DNA of 64,000 bases from Rossellomorea marisflavi (GTDB taxonomy: Bacteria; Bacillota; Bacilli; Bacillales; Bacillaceae_B). The notes below the pieces were generated by a model, which worked only from the letters and a program-made list of their open reading frames with translations, was not told the DNA's origin and ran no database searches. The translations under genes and the position numbers were made by a program. Positions 35,786 through 44,770 of the stretch are shown here, piece by piece. Each line of letters opens with the position of its first letter. Within the stretch, counting starts at the first letter, position 1. The stretch lies in contig CP033051.1 of NCBI GenBank assembly GCA_003667865.1, positions 2,191,501-2,255,500 on the forward strand. The letters run 5' to 3'.

Positions 35786-35908
35786 ATGTCAAAGAAGAAG
35801 AATAAAGACCTTCAAAAGAATCATGCTATGCCAAAAACAGATGTAGAATTTGCACAAACTGGACTTGAGAAAGTATCGTTAAAAGCTCAGGAAAGTAAAG
35901 AAAAATAA
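35786..35908 (+). CDS. Small hydrophilic protein, perhaps spore-associated
   Basis: 40 residues: a basic start (MSKKKNKDLQKNH), a DVEFAQ segment and an acidic/basic end. GAGGGTGG precedes the ATG. The DVEF(A/S) element recalls the YfhD family of small spore-formation-associated proteins, but the match is short and tentative. A weak hairpin with T-run follows at about 35931-35963. Confidence 0.5.
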   Translation: MSKKKNKDLQKNHAMPKTDVEFAQTGLEKVSLKAQESKEK

Positions 35909-36297
35909 TTTTTATAAAATGAAGATTTAATGGGGTTTCTTTTAAGGAGGAGCCCTTTTTATATTTTTTTGCCTATCAATACTTAGTAAATCACAATGTA
36001 ATCTATGGAAGTGATATTTCAAAGAAAAGTATTTCTGAAGAATCTTTTAAGTTACAGTGATGCGTTATTATATGATATATTGTTTTAAGGCGAAATTTTC
36101 CTAAGGGTAAAACTAGTAAGATGGCTATTTCAAAAAGGACAAACCTTCTATAATGTCTTATACATAATACATATCAACTCTGGTAATAACAGATAGAGGG
36201 ACTTATTGTTTTTCACCCTTAAGGGTATACAAGCTTTAATCTGCTCAGTGAGTATGGGATTCATTGAGTGCTTTTATGTTTGGAAGGAGAGATCTTG
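35909..36297. other. Gap upstream of the second TerC gene
   Basis: 389 bases, possible weak terminator at the start, otherwise no coding frame. I looked for a yybP-ykoY riboswitch before terC and did not find its conserved parts. Confidence 0.4.
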
Positions 36298-37074
36298 TTG
36301 GAGACGATTTGGTTAGAATATGCATGGGCTTTATTAATTTTAATTGGTCTAGAAGGGTTACTATCCGCAGATAATGCACTTGTGCTTGCGGTTATCGCCA
36401 AGCATCTACCGGATGAACAAAAGAAAAAAGCCATTAACTATGGAATCATTATGGCATTTGTTTTTAGATTTGGTGCACTATTTGCTATTTCTTTTATCGC
36501 AAATGTATGGCAGGTGCAGGCAATTGGTGCAGCCTACCTACTATATCTAGGACTAAAACATATTATCCAAGCTAGGTTTGGAAAAGAAAATGAAAATATA
36601 CAAGAGGAAGTTGAAGTAGAATCAGCTGGAAAGAAATTCTGGCCTACTGTTGGTAAGATTGCTATAGCTGATCTAGCTTTTGCAATTGATTCAATCCTTG
36701 CCGCAGTAGCACTTGCCTTAGGTCTTCCAGATTCACCACTTGGGGAGTTCGGTGGTATGGATGGAGGTAAGTTCATCGTTGTCTTACTCGGTGGTATCGC
36801 TGGTTTAATCTTAATCAAATTCGCAGCAACGTGGTTCGTGAAACTACTTGATGAGCGTCCTGCTTTAGAAACAACTGCTTATGCGATTGTAGCATGGGTT
36901 GGCGTCAAGCTTGCTGTTATTACACTTGCACATGAGGAAATTGGAGTCCTTGATCATCATTTCCCTCATAGTACAGGATGGACCATTGTATTCTATGGCG
37001 TTCTTGTTGCGATTGCCTTAATCGGATGGTTTGCACCAGGAAGTAAAAAGAATACGTTAAAAGATGAATCATAA
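36298..37074 (+). CDS. TerC family membrane protein (second)
   Basis: 258 residues from a TTG at 36298, chosen from GGAAGGAGAG spacing and because the result (METIWLEYAWALLILIG) matches the usual TerC start. Motifs GLEGLLSADNALVLAVIAKH and IAIADLAFAIDSILAAVALA are present. Closer to B. subtilis YkoY/YceF than to E. coli Alx by length. Paralogue of 11594-12379; may export Mn for secreted metalloproteins. Confidence 0.85.
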   Translation: METIWLEYAWALLILIGLEGLLSADNALVLAVIAKHLPDEQKKKAINYGIIMAFVFRFGALFAISFIANVWQVQAIGAAYLLYLGLKHIIQARFGKENENIQEEVEVESAGKKFWPTVGKIAIADLAFAIDSILAAVALALGLPDSPLGEFGGMDGGKFIVVLLGGIAGLILIKFAATWFVKLLDERPALETTAYAIVAWVGVKLAVITLAHEEIGVLDHHFPHSTGWTIVFYGVLVAIALIGWFAPGSKKNTLKDES

Positions 37075-37192
37075 TACTGTTTAAAGAGAGTGTTGAAAAG
37101 CACTCTCTTTTTATATGCTTAAAAACAAATAGATTATGGTATAATTTGGTTGGTTTGTAAGTGGGATGTGATGTCACTAAGGAGGTATAGAA

Positions 37193-37597
37193 ATGAAGAA
37201 AAAGATCATTCTTTTTATTCTGCTAGTTCTAATGCTCTCAGCTTGCTCATCAAAAACAATGATCTCCGAAGAAGTTGTTTTTGAAGGAGAAGGGAAGCTA
37301 TGGAATGTGAAGTACTATTTTAATCCTGAACAATATGATGAAAAAAAGGTAAATTGGGTCCAATTATACTATAAGGGTTCTGAGCTAACAGAAGCAGATT
37401 TAGTTAACATAGAGATAGAATTGGAAGGTAGAGATGGTGTTATTACTGGAAATCTGGGAGATATGGAAACAAAAATAGAGGGAGATCGTATTTCCTTTCT
37501 AGTAGGTACAGTAAACGGTAATACGTATCAAGAGGATGATTATAAAATCACGATAACGTTTAAAAATGAGAGAGATGTAATAAAGTTAGAGCTATAA
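37193..37597 (+). CDS. Small lipoprotein, unknown
   Basis: 134 residues; AAGGAGG precedes the ATG. Lipobox LSAC at about 16-19. The mature part is beta-rich and acidic, no family recognised. Predicted to be anchored at the outer face of the membrane. Confidence 0.75.
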   Translation: MKKKIILFILLVLMLSACSSKTMISEEVVFEGEGKLWNVKYYFNPEQYDEKKVNWVQLYYKGSELTEADLVNIEIELEGRDGVITGNLGDMETKIEGDRISFLVGTVNGNTYQEDDYKITITFKNERDVIKLEL

Positions 37598-37726
37598 GTT
37601 TAGCGTGTCTTGGTCACTTTTACTGTTGTATGAATCTTATATGAATAGGTGATATTAAATTATAGTGGTTTCCATACCTATTCTAGTGCGGTGTTGTACT
37701 AATAAGCGTAATGTCATTATAGAGGA

Positions 37727-37757
37727 ATGAGAAGTTTATTTAAGCTTCTCTTTTTTG
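37727..37757 (+). terminator. Terminator
   Basis: GAGAAG, loop, CTTCTC and T6, between the lipoprotein and the LysE-type exporter. Confidence 0.65.
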
Positions 37758-37805
37758 TTTATTACGTACTTTTTCATGTAATGTTAAAAAGGAGCGTTAC
37801 TGTTT

Positions 37806-38438
37806 ATGTCACTATTTTTTACATATGTACTTGCGGGACTAGCGATTGCGACACCAGTAGGGACCATTACAGTAGAAATGTCAAAACAAGGATTGAAAAA
37901 TGGTTTTTTACGTGGGTGGGCTGTAGGCTTAGGTGGGATGACGGTTGATCTCATTCTTTTAGTAGCTCTTTACCTAGGACTAGCATCCATCCTACAATTG
38001 CCTTATATTCAAATCCCAATGTGGATCATTGGGGCAGTCTTCTTATTCTTAATAGGTTATGATTCAATAAAGAATGCAGACAAAGATATTTTAGCACCTG
38101 GAGAGAAACCAACGAAATCATTCCTCGCTTCCTATCGTAATGGATTTTTAGTTGGTATATCTCCAGGGAATGTTGTGTTTTGGTTAAGTGTCTTTGGTTC
38201 TGTCCTGAGTGATTCATATCGAGCAGCAGAACCAACAAAGTTCCTCATTATTGGTGCAGGTGTACTAACTGGAATCTTACTTCATGATATTGGTTTATTA
38301 ACGATTCTCGCTACAACAAGGCGATTCATGAACCAAGCATGGATAAAAGCAACTTCGGTTATAGCAGGGCTAGCCTTAATAGGTTTTTCTGTTTACTTTG
38401 TTTACGAATTTCTTCATGCAATAAAAGAATTCATTTAG
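37806..38438 (+). CDS. LysE family amino-acid exporter
   Basis: 210 residues with six membrane spans. The LysE/RhtB family motif GLAIATPVGTITVEMSKQG (about 10-28) and the later FLVGISPGNVVFWLS (about 115-130) are clear. Members export lysine, threonine, homoserine or cysteine; the substrate cannot be told here. Fifty bases downstream begins isoaspartyl dipeptidase, possibly in one unit. AAGGAG precedes the ATG at rather long spacing. Confidence 0.85.
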   Translation: MSLFFTYVLAGLAIATPVGTITVEMSKQGLKNGFLRGWAVGLGGMTVDLILLVALYLGLASILQLPYIQIPMWIIGAVFLFLIGYDSIKNADKDILAPGEKPTKSFLASYRNGFLVGISPGNVVFWLSVFGSVLSDSYRAAEPTKFLIIGAGVLTGILLHDIGLLTILATTRRFMNQAWIKATSVIAGLALIGFSVYFVYEFLHAIKEFI

Positions 38439-38487
38439 AGGGACGGACCTTACAATAGGTTCGTTATAAGGGAAAGGGGAAACCTAT

Positions 38488-39660
38488 ATGCTAACTTTAA
38501 TTCAAAACGGGGAAGTGTATGCTCCTGATTATTTAGGGAAAAAAGATCTATTACTAGTAGATGAGAAAATTGGTTTTATAGAGGATCAAATCTCTGTACC
38601 AGACAATTTTGTTGATATTAGAGTCATTGATGCTACAAATAAAATCGTTGTGCCGGGATTTATTGATTCACATGTACATATTATGGGAGGGGGCGGTGAA
38701 GGAAGCTACCGGACACGCACTCCAGAAATACAACTATCAGATATTACAACCTCAGGTATTACGACACTTGTTGGGGTGATCGGCACAGATGGAACAACGC
38801 GTACGATGCCAAGTCTTATTGCAAAGGCACGTGGCTTAATAGAAGAAGGAGTTAGTTGTTACGTACATACAGGCTCGTATCAAGTTCCAGTAAAAACATT
38901 AACAGGGAAAATTGAGGATGACCTAATCCTAATTGATGTCGTGATTGGAGCAGGAGAAATTGCCATTTCAGATCATCGTTCCTCTCAACCAACCGAAGAG
39001 GAGCTTGCGAAGATTGCATCTGCTGCAAGGGTCGGAGGAATGCTTTCAGGCAAAGCTGGTATCGTGAATATTCATGTTGGAGATAGTAAGGACAATCTGA
39101 ACCTAATTGAGAAGGTTGTGGAAACAACTGACCTTCCAATCAAACAATTCTACCCTACACATATTAATCGAAATCAGCATCTATTTGAGGCTGGTATTCA
39201 GTATGCACTAAAAGGCGGATATGTTGATTTTACGACAAGTACCATTCCACAATTCTTTGAAGAAGGCGAAAAGAAATGTAGTACAGGCTTAAAACGTATG
39301 CTTGAAGCTGGAGTGCCTATAGAACAAATCACTTTCACATCTGATGGACAAGCAAGTCTACCTGAATTTAATACAAATGGAGAATTCATAGGATTAAAAG
39401 TAGGAAAGGTTTCTAGTCTTTATAAAGAGGTACGAGAAGCAATAATAGAAGAAGGTCTGCCGATTGAACAGGCAATAAGAGTCATTACATCGAATCCTGC
39501 TAACATTCTAAAACTCAGTCACAAAGGACAAATTGATGTTGGAAAAGATGCGGATCTTGTTCTCTTAACGAAGGATGAGCTTGAAATTGATACTGTTTTG
39601 GCTAAAGGGAGAGTAATGGTTGAGGATAAGAATGTTGTCGTGAAGGGGACTTTTGAATAA
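38488..39660 (+). CDS. iadA: Beta-aspartyl (isoaspartyl) dipeptidase
   Basis: 390 residues, the usual IadA length. Amidohydrolase metal motif FIDSHVHIMGGGGEG (about 60-74); the carboxylated-Lys region and HINRN near residue 220 follow; FTSDGQASLP carries the late metal Asp; IRVITSNPANILKL and KGQIDVGKDADLVLL are the C-terminal amidohydrolase blocks. The enzyme hydrolyses isoaspartyl dipeptides from damaged proteins. AGGGGAAA precedes the ATG. Confidence 0.92.
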   Translation: MLTLIQNGEVYAPDYLGKKDLLLVDEKIGFIEDQISVPDNFVDIRVIDATNKIVVPGFIDSHVHIMGGGGEGSYRTRTPEIQLSDITTSGITTLVGVIGTDGTTRTMPSLIAKARGLIEEGVSCYVHTGSYQVPVKTLTGKIEDDLILIDVVIGAGEIAISDHRSSQPTEEELAKIASAARVGGMLSGKAGIVNIHVGDSKDNLNLIEKVVETTDLPIKQFYPTHINRNQHLFEAGIQYALKGGYVDFTTSTIPQFFEEGEKKCSTGLKRMLEAGVPIEQITFTSDGQASLPEFNTNGEFIGLKVGKVSSLYKEVREAIIEEGLPIEQAIRVITSNPANILKLSHKGQIDVGKDADLVLLTKDELEIDTVLAKGRVMVEDKNVVVKGTFE

Positions 39661-39755
39661 AGATAGGTAAGCGGTTGTTTTGGGCGTGGCATGATGGGTT
39701 GAGAGTATGCATTCTGGTAGTGGAAATGAATTTGGTATGGGTGGCTTCTTCATGT

Positions 39756-39932
39756 GGACATTTATTCCGTTATTGTTGAGAAAAGCTGATTATTAAGAGG
39801 GAAATCGGACATCTATTCCGTTATTTGTCTAAAAAGTAACTGATTTTCTAGAAAAATCATCAAATAGCGGAACAGATGTCCGCCAAGTCTTAAAAAATCA
39901 TGTTATTTCCATAAATAGCGTATTAAATGTCC
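39756..39932. repeat. Nested-palindrome repeat, copy 2
   Basis: The same four-unit architecture as 17125-17301: outer left 39756-39774 (GGACATTTATTCCGTTATT), inner left about 39806-39827, inner right 39861-39883 (CAAATAGCGGAACAGATGTC, then CGC), outer right 39913-39932 (AAATAGCGTATTAAATGTCC). It has drifted more than copy 1, but spacing and total length (177 bases) are the same. Confidence 0.85.
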
Positions 39933-40037
39933 TGTTCTTTATTACTAGCATGAGTATTTGTTGCTTACAGGTTTATCTCACTTGGTCTCATTAAAAAAGG
40001 TTAACGAAACAAGCAATTTGATTGTTCCATGTGTGAA

Positions 40038-40071
40038 TCATTAAAATGTTCTAGAACGTACATTTTAATGA
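40038..40071. promoter_or_regulatory. 34-bp perfect palindrome before the nitroreductase
   Basis: TCATTAAAATGT (40038-40049) and ACATTTTAATGA (40060-40071) are exact 12-base complements with ten bases between. The right arm abuts GAGGTG, the ribosome binding site of the gene at 40084. A strong operator candidate. Confidence 0.75.
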
Positions 40072-40083
40072 GGTGACACTTTT

Positions 40084-40659
40084 ATGAATTCAAGCGATTT
40101 AAACCAATTTAGAAAGGCAGACCATGACATTGATCCCATCTATTTGAACCGCTGGTCTCCTAGATCTTTTTTAGAAAAAGAGGTTCCGGAAGAAGTACTA
40201 ATGCGGATTTTTGAAGCAGCTAGATGGGCCCCTTCAGCAAATAATAGTCAACCATGGCGCTTTATTATTGCCCGTACAAAAGAAGATCGAGAAAAATTTC
40301 ATTCCTTTATTATGGATCGAAATCGTGAGTGGTGTGAGAAAGCTCCGGTATTAGCTCTATTAATAACTGATAATCAAGCGGGTGCACATACATTCGATGC
40401 TGGAACAGCCTGGGGCTTTCTATCCCTTCAAGCAACAAAAGAAGGGCTTATCACTCATGCTATTGGAGGCTATCATCGAGATAAAGCGAGAGAAGTAATG
40501 AATCTTCCTGACACATTTGACCCACAAATTGTCATTGCAATTGGATACCAAGGTGAAAAAGAAGCATTAGCAGAAGATTTTCAAACTAGAGAACTCCCCT
40601 CAAATAGACGACCATTAACTGAAACAGTGTTTGAAGGGGAGTTCAAAGAAGTGAAATAA
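40084..40659 (+). CDS. Nitroreductase family protein
   Basis: 191 residues. FMN-binding motifs: NRWSPRSFLEKEVP, FEAARWAPSANNSQPWRFIIA (about 43-63), TAWGFLSLQATKEGLITHAIGG and IVIAIGYQGE. Short form with the complete fold. Reduces nitro, quinone or flavin substrates. The strong palindrome immediately upstream points to a dedicated repressor, but no regulator gene adjoins it. Confidence 0.88.
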   Translation: MNSSDLNQFRKADHDIDPIYLNRWSPRSFLEKEVPEEVLMRIFEAARWAPSANNSQPWRFIIARTKEDREKFHSFIMDRNREWCEKAPVLALLITDNQAGAHTFDAGTAWGFLSLQATKEGLITHAIGGYHRDKAREVMNLPDTFDPQIVIAIGYQGEKEALAEDFQTRELPSNRRPLTETVFEGEFKEVK

Positions 40660-40823
40660 GGTGCTATTAGAATAATAAACAATAAGGCGATTCTCATAGA
40701 TGGGGAATCGTTTTTTATTGTACTTTGGGTACGATAATGAAGAATTTACAAAATATTGAAACTTTTTATTATAGGGTACGTATACACGTATTATATTCAA
40801 AATAATGTAAAGGAGATGGGACT

Positions 40824-41852
40824 ATGATACGTAAACTTATGGTTGTCACATTATTACTATTACTAGTAAGCTGTTCAGACGAAGCAACTAAAAAAACAGA
40901 AGAAAACGAGAACGAGGGAATAACAACTAGTGCTGAACAGACGAACAATGAAAAGGATCATATACCTTCTCAACAAACAATAGAATTTACTCATAATGGT
41001 CAGACATTCAAAATCATTCCACTCTATGAAGAAGTGCTGGAATATGCAAATCAAGTAATAGAGAATCCTTCAATCGATCGTAAAGAAGTTTACACTGAAA
41101 AAGTTATTAAAGCATTTCAAGATATAGCAGAAGAACATGAGGTAAATATAGGAACAAGTTATTTTAATTTCTTTTCTCCAAATACCACTATAGAAAGACT
41201 TAAAGAAAATTCGATGTATCTACTTGAAAATCAAGATGAAACTAATAATCTGATAAAAGAAGGTTTGATTGCCTCGGCAGGAGAGCTGCCTGGAGTTGAT
41301 AAAGCTATTTTTGTCATGCCGCTTAATCCAGACGATTACTTTACAATTCAAAAGATGGATGGAATAGGGGGAGTTGCTTTCACTGAAGAAGTATTTCTGT
41401 TAACACTTGATTCTACTTATAAAAAAGAAATGCTTCCATATACTGTTGCACATGAATACCACCATACTGTCGTATTTGAAAAAGGACCAGGTGTTAAAGA
41501 CACAGTACTGGATGCCATCGTAATAGAAGGAAAAGCAGATGCATTTGCAGAAATAATATATCCAGAGGTAAACACAGCGTGGACAGAACCAATGTCAGAA
41601 GACTCAGAGAAACTGGTATTAGACATACTAAAACAGAATATAGATTCTAGAAATATTTCCCTCTATTACGAACTGTTCAATGGAAACCAAGACAAAGGAA
41701 TCCCACTATGGGCAAATTACAAAATCGGTCTAAAATTCACCCAGAGCTACATAAAAAATAACCCAGAAGTTCCAATGAAAGAATGGACAAATCACTCAGG
41801 AAAACAAATCGTAGAAGGCAGTCATTACAGTGATATATTAAATGGCTCATAA
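40824..41852 (+). CDS. DUF2268 lipoprotein, putative zinc metalloprotease
   Basis: 342 residues. Lipobox LLVSC at about 14-18, an acidic linker, and a domain with VAHEYHHTVVFE: the zinc HExxH motif of gluzincin-like DUF2268 proteins. The third ligand is likely the Glu in IEGKADAFAE. The protease would act at the outer side of the membrane. AAAGGAGATGGG precedes the ATG. Confidence 0.85.
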   Translation: MIRKLMVVTLLLLLVSCSDEATKKTEENENEGITTSAEQTNNEKDHIPSQQTIEFTHNGQTFKIIPLYEEVLEYANQVIENPSIDRKEVYTEKVIKAFQDIAEEHEVNIGTSYFNFFSPNTTIERLKENSMYLLENQDETNNLIKEGLIASAGELPGVDKAIFVMPLNPDDYFTIQKMDGIGGVAFTEEVFLLTLDSTYKKEMLPYTVAHEYHHTVVFEKGPGVKDTVLDAIVIEGKADAFAEIIYPEVNTAWTEPMSEDSEKLVLDILKQNIDSRNISLYYELFNGNQDKGIPLWANYKIGLKFTQSYIKNNPEVPMKEWTNHSGKQIVEGSHYSDILNGS

Positions 41853-41923
41853 TACCGACACTGATAATAAATTTATAAACATGGGTTAATAGAATAATAT
41901 ATTCAAACCAAAAGGAGAATGTC

Positions 41924-42535
41924 ATGAAAATAAAACACAGTATCTGGCTTATCCTATTAGTTTTACTATTATCAGGATGCAGAGTAGAATGGACACTCTC
42001 GAGCACCAGCGACAATAAAACATCTCCAAACGATCGAACACCACAAGAAAACTATGAAAAAAGTTTCTCAGATGAAGATGCCGTAAGTGTCTTCATAAAC
42101 GGAGACGTCGAATATAACGAAGAAGAAATCATCATAAATGGATTCACAGATCTTGAAGAAGGCACAATTCTCAAAGTGTTTGTAAGAAAATATCCCGATG
42201 GTGCTGCATTACGAGACACAATAGACGGTACAGTCAAACCAGTTGAACAACCTATAAGTGAAGAACAAGTAACAATAGATCATGAAGGGAATTTTAATGT
42301 AACCTTTCAAAGAGAGGATGCAGAAAGAAGTTATTATGTAACCGCCCAGTTCAATCCTGAAATACAGCCTGAAAACATTCAAGAGATATACGGATCAAAA
42401 GGTGAGAAAATTGTATACGCTCCAAAAGTGTACCACTATGAAATAGAGGGTAAGACATATATTGGGGTGAAGGTGTCAGCTTACATTGGTCTAAGACCTT
42501 TATGGACGTATCTACGAGAAGAAGAGACTGAATAA
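41924..42535 (+). CDS. Lipoprotein, unknown
   Basis: 203 residues. Lipobox LLSGC, then a beta-sandwich-like domain with alternating charged strands (VFINGDVEYNEEEIIINGFTD). It looks like an immunoglobulin-fold domain of the Bacillus lipoproteins of unknown function. AAAGGAG precedes the ATG. Downstream is an O-methyltransferase 57 bases away. Confidence 0.75.
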   Translation: MKIKHSIWLILLVLLLSGCRVEWTLSSTSDNKTSPNDRTPQENYEKSFSDEDAVSVFINGDVEYNEEEIIINGFTDLEEGTILKVFVRKYPDGAALRDTIDGTVKPVEQPISEEQVTIDHEGNFNVTFQREDAERSYYVTAQFNPEIQPENIQEIYGSKGEKIVYAPKVYHYEIEGKTYIGVKVSAYIGLRPLWTYLREEETE

Positions 42536-42591
42536 TAACTGACAAAAATGAACCTATGTTGGGTTAGTATAATGAAAAGGAGTTTGAATCA

Positions 42592-43239
42592 ATGAATCCG
42601 ATGAAAGCCATTAACGAATATATTGATACTACATTTGATAACGAAGATGGATTGCTAGAAGAGGTTGTCCTATCGATAAAAGAAAATGGAATGCCTTCAA
42701 TATCGGTATCGCCTTCTTCAGGAAAATTACTTACAATGCTTGTAACCATTTCTGGTGCTAAGAATGTATTAGAAATTGGTGCACTCGGAGGCTATAGTGG
42801 AATCTGCCTGGCTAGAGGCTTCGGAAAAGAAGGAAATTTAACATCTCTAGAATTGGAAGAAGAATATGCCTCATTAGCACACAGTAATCTATCAAAGGCA
42901 GGCTTCGGTGACAAGGTTACCTATCTAACGGGTGAAGCATTAGACAATCTAGAAAAACTAGTCTCAGAAAACAAAAAATACGACTTCTTCTTTATCGATG
43001 CAGACAAAGGCAACTACGAAAACTACCTAAACTACTGCATACAACTAGCTGAACCAGGTGCACTCATCATAAGCGACAACGTACTAGCAGGAGGAAGCGT
43101 AGCAATAGAAGGAGCAGAACCAAGAAAACACACAGAAATCATGAAAAAATTCAACAAAACAGTAGCCAATCACCCAAAACTACAATCCATCCTAATCCCA
43201 ATAGGAGACGGCCTAAACGTATCAAGAGTAGTGGAATAA
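42592..43239 (+). CDS. O-methyltransferase (YrrM/caffeoyl-CoA type)
   Basis: 215 residues. SAM motif VLEIGALGGYSGICLARGF (about 60-78), then LTSLELEEEYASLA, FFIDADKGNYENYL and LIISDNVLAGGSV. The metal-binding Asp and Asn of this family (DADK, DN) are present. Likely a divalent-cation-dependent methyltransferase acting on catechol-like or tRNA (YrrM-type wobble uridine) substrates. AAAAGGAG precedes the ATG. Confidence 0.85.
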   Translation: MNPMKAINEYIDTTFDNEDGLLEEVVLSIKENGMPSISVSPSSGKLLTMLVTISGAKNVLEIGALGGYSGICLARGFGKEGNLTSLELEEEYASLAHSNLSKAGFGDKVTYLTGEALDNLEKLVSENKKYDFFFIDADKGNYENYLNYCIQLAEPGALIISDNVLAGGSVAIEGAEPRKHTEIMKKFNKTVANHPKLQSILIPIGDGLNVSRVVE

Positions 43240-43330
43240 CCTTGATAAAAGGATTGAGCTAAAGACTATTAATTATAAATTTTCATATTAAATATCTTAG
43301 TAGGAAAATGTTTCACCGACAAACTACAAA

Positions 43331-43452
43331 GTTGCTTGGAGCGGAAGGAGCTTGACTCCTGCGGGACATAGCGGGAATAGTGAGACCCCACAGCGAAGCG
43401 AGGAGGCTCACTCCCGCCCCGCGGAAAGCAAGCTCCTGGAGCGCAAAGCAAC
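43331..43452. repeat. GC-rich dispersed repeat of Bacillaceae type
   Basis: About 120 bases, much richer in GC than the surroundings, begin GTTGCTTGGAGCGGAAGGAG and end GAGCGCAAAGCAAC. The two ends form an imperfect inverted repeat. The core (GCGAAGCGAGGAGGCTCACT) matches a repeat I remember as very common between genes in Bacillaceae genomes. On the minus strand it gives a false 60-residue reading frame. Confidence 0.75.
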
Positions 43453-43489
43453 GGACACTGTATAAAAAAGAATCACCTCCTCTATCACA

Positions 43490-43538
43490 AAAAAAGGTTT
43501 AGAACCTCGCCAAAAAGCGAGCATTCTAAACCTTTTTC
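43490..43538. terminator. Terminator between the repeat and the siderophore gene
   Basis: AAAAAGGTTTAGAA, loop with an inner hairpin (CTCGC/GCGAG), TTCTAAACCTTTTT, bidirectional. It ends the substrate-binding gene on the minus strand. Confidence 0.8.
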
Positions 43539-43544
43539 ACTACC

Positions 43545-44534
43545 TTATTTAATCAAACTAGCCTGAATTTCCTCTAGCATCTTAGTGTTGGCAACAGGAC
43601 CAGTATATAACCAACTCGTATCAGCAGCACCATACTCATAAATATTCCCATTCTTCACAGCAGGAATGTTCTGCCAAATTGGATCCGATAACTTCTCAGC
43701 ACCATTTCCATCACTATTTAAAAGAAAAATATGATCAGCATCTAACTCTGCTAATTTCTCTAAAGAAATTTCAGACCAGTTCGCTGTTGAACTATTAGAA
43801 ATCTCCTGAACAACATTTGGTAAAGTGATACCTAAATCATTATACAGAACGTCTCCACTAGATAGTGCATCATTTACAACGTAGAATGTTCCACCTACTA
43901 ACCAAATAGCCGCTACAGACTCATCACCAATAGCTGTATCTAATTCAGCTTTTAACGCATCAACTTTTTGCTCATAATCTTCTAGTACTTTTGTAGCTTC
44001 ATTTTCTTTTCCAAAAACTTCACCGATGATTTTAAGCTCTTCACGCCAGTCATTGTTTTGGGCTGTCCCTACTACAAACGTCGGAGCAATTTTGTTGTAT
44101 TGATCATACTTCGTTCCTTCTACCATATCAGCTGAATCCATGATAATTAAATCTGGCTGGAAGCTTGTTACTGTTTCTAATGGTAGGTCATAAGGGATTG
44201 TTGGAACATCTGCTAATGAATCTTGTAAGTATCCTTGTACCGTTGCACCATCTCCAACAGACCACTGAGCTGCTGGTGTAATCCCAAGTGCTACTAAATA
44301 ATCTTCTAAATAAGAAGCAATTACTTTTTGAGGGTCAGCTGGGATGGTAACTTCATGACCAAGAGCATCCGTAACTGTACGCTCTGTATTTGTATTCTCC
44401 GCATTTTCTTCTGTATTCTGTGTTTGTTCTTCTGTTTCAGTTGTTGTATCTCCATTTTCATTACCACACGCTGAAGCAAATAGTGAGAATGCTAGCATTG
44501 TACCTACAACGTAGCGGAATTTTTTCTGTTTCAT
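43545..44534 (-). CDS. Iron-siderophore ABC transporter, substrate-binding lipoprotein
   Basis: 329 residues from the ATG at 44534, chosen because GGAGGAAG stands before it; the frame also allows an earlier start. Lipobox FASAC, an acidic Thr/Glu linker, then a FecB/FhuD-type fold: VTDALGHEVTIPADPQKVIA, QPDLIIMDS, LAELDADHIFLLNSDG and IWQNIPAVKNGNIYEYG. Such proteins bind ferric siderophores outside the membrane. Divergent from two FecCD permease genes; the Fur box is shared. The siderophore cannot be inferred. Confidence 0.88.
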   Translation of the reverse strand: MKQKKFRYVVGTMLAFSLFASACGNENGDTTTETEEQTQNTEENAENTNTERTVTDALGHEVTIPADPQKVIASYLEDYLVALGITPAAQWSVGDGATVQGYLQDSLADVPTIPYDLPLETVTSFQPDLIIMDSADMVEGTKYDQYNKIAPTFVVGTAQNNDWREELKIIGEVFGKENEATKVLEDYEQKVDALKAELDTAIGDESVAAIWLVGGTFYVVNDALSSGDVLYNDLGITLPNVVQEISNSSTANWSEISLEKLAELDADHIFLLNSDGNGAEKLSDPIWQNIPAVKNGNIYEYGAADTSWLYTGPVANTKMLEEIQASLIK

Positions 44535-44578
44535 GTCTCTTCCTCCTAAGATGATAAAAATATCACAAACTAAGAAGA

Positions 44579-44593
44579 TGATAACAATTCTCA
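44579..44593 (-). promoter_or_regulatory. Fur-like box of the substrate-binding gene
   Basis: TGATAACAATTCTCA matches the Bacillus Fur consensus TGATAATNATTATCA with two mismatches. It lies 45 bases upstream of the predicted start. Confidence 0.65.
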
Positions 44594-44678
44594 TTTTCAA
44601 TTACAAGTGTTTTTTGCAGACTAGTACATGCTAATTAGTATATAGTCGAAAGTTATACAAATGTACTAGAGTATAGTG

Positions 44679-44703
44679 TATAATATAATGATAATTATTC
44701 TCA
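44679..44703 (+). promoter_or_regulatory. Promoter element and Fur box of the permease genes
   Basis: TATAAT (44679-44684) followed by TGATAATTATTCTCA (44689-44703), one mismatch to the Fur consensus. Iron-loaded Fur would cover the transcription start. Confidence 0.8.
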
Positions 44704-44770
44704 CTATGTTTAACTAGAATTCAATGGTAGAAAGAATCGTTTTGAGGGAAATAGAAGGGATTGGAGTTCA

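Noticed and set aside
36001..36297. Possible sigma-B promoter or yybP-ykoY riboswitch before the second TerC gene
   Set aside because: GGGTAA/GGGTAT elements occur, but not at sigma-B spacing from a GTTT element, and the conserved riboswitch core is missing.
43269..43451. 60-residue reading frame on the minus strand across the GC-rich block
   Set aside because: It lies inside a dispersed repeat, lacks a ribosome binding site and has the biased composition of the repeat.
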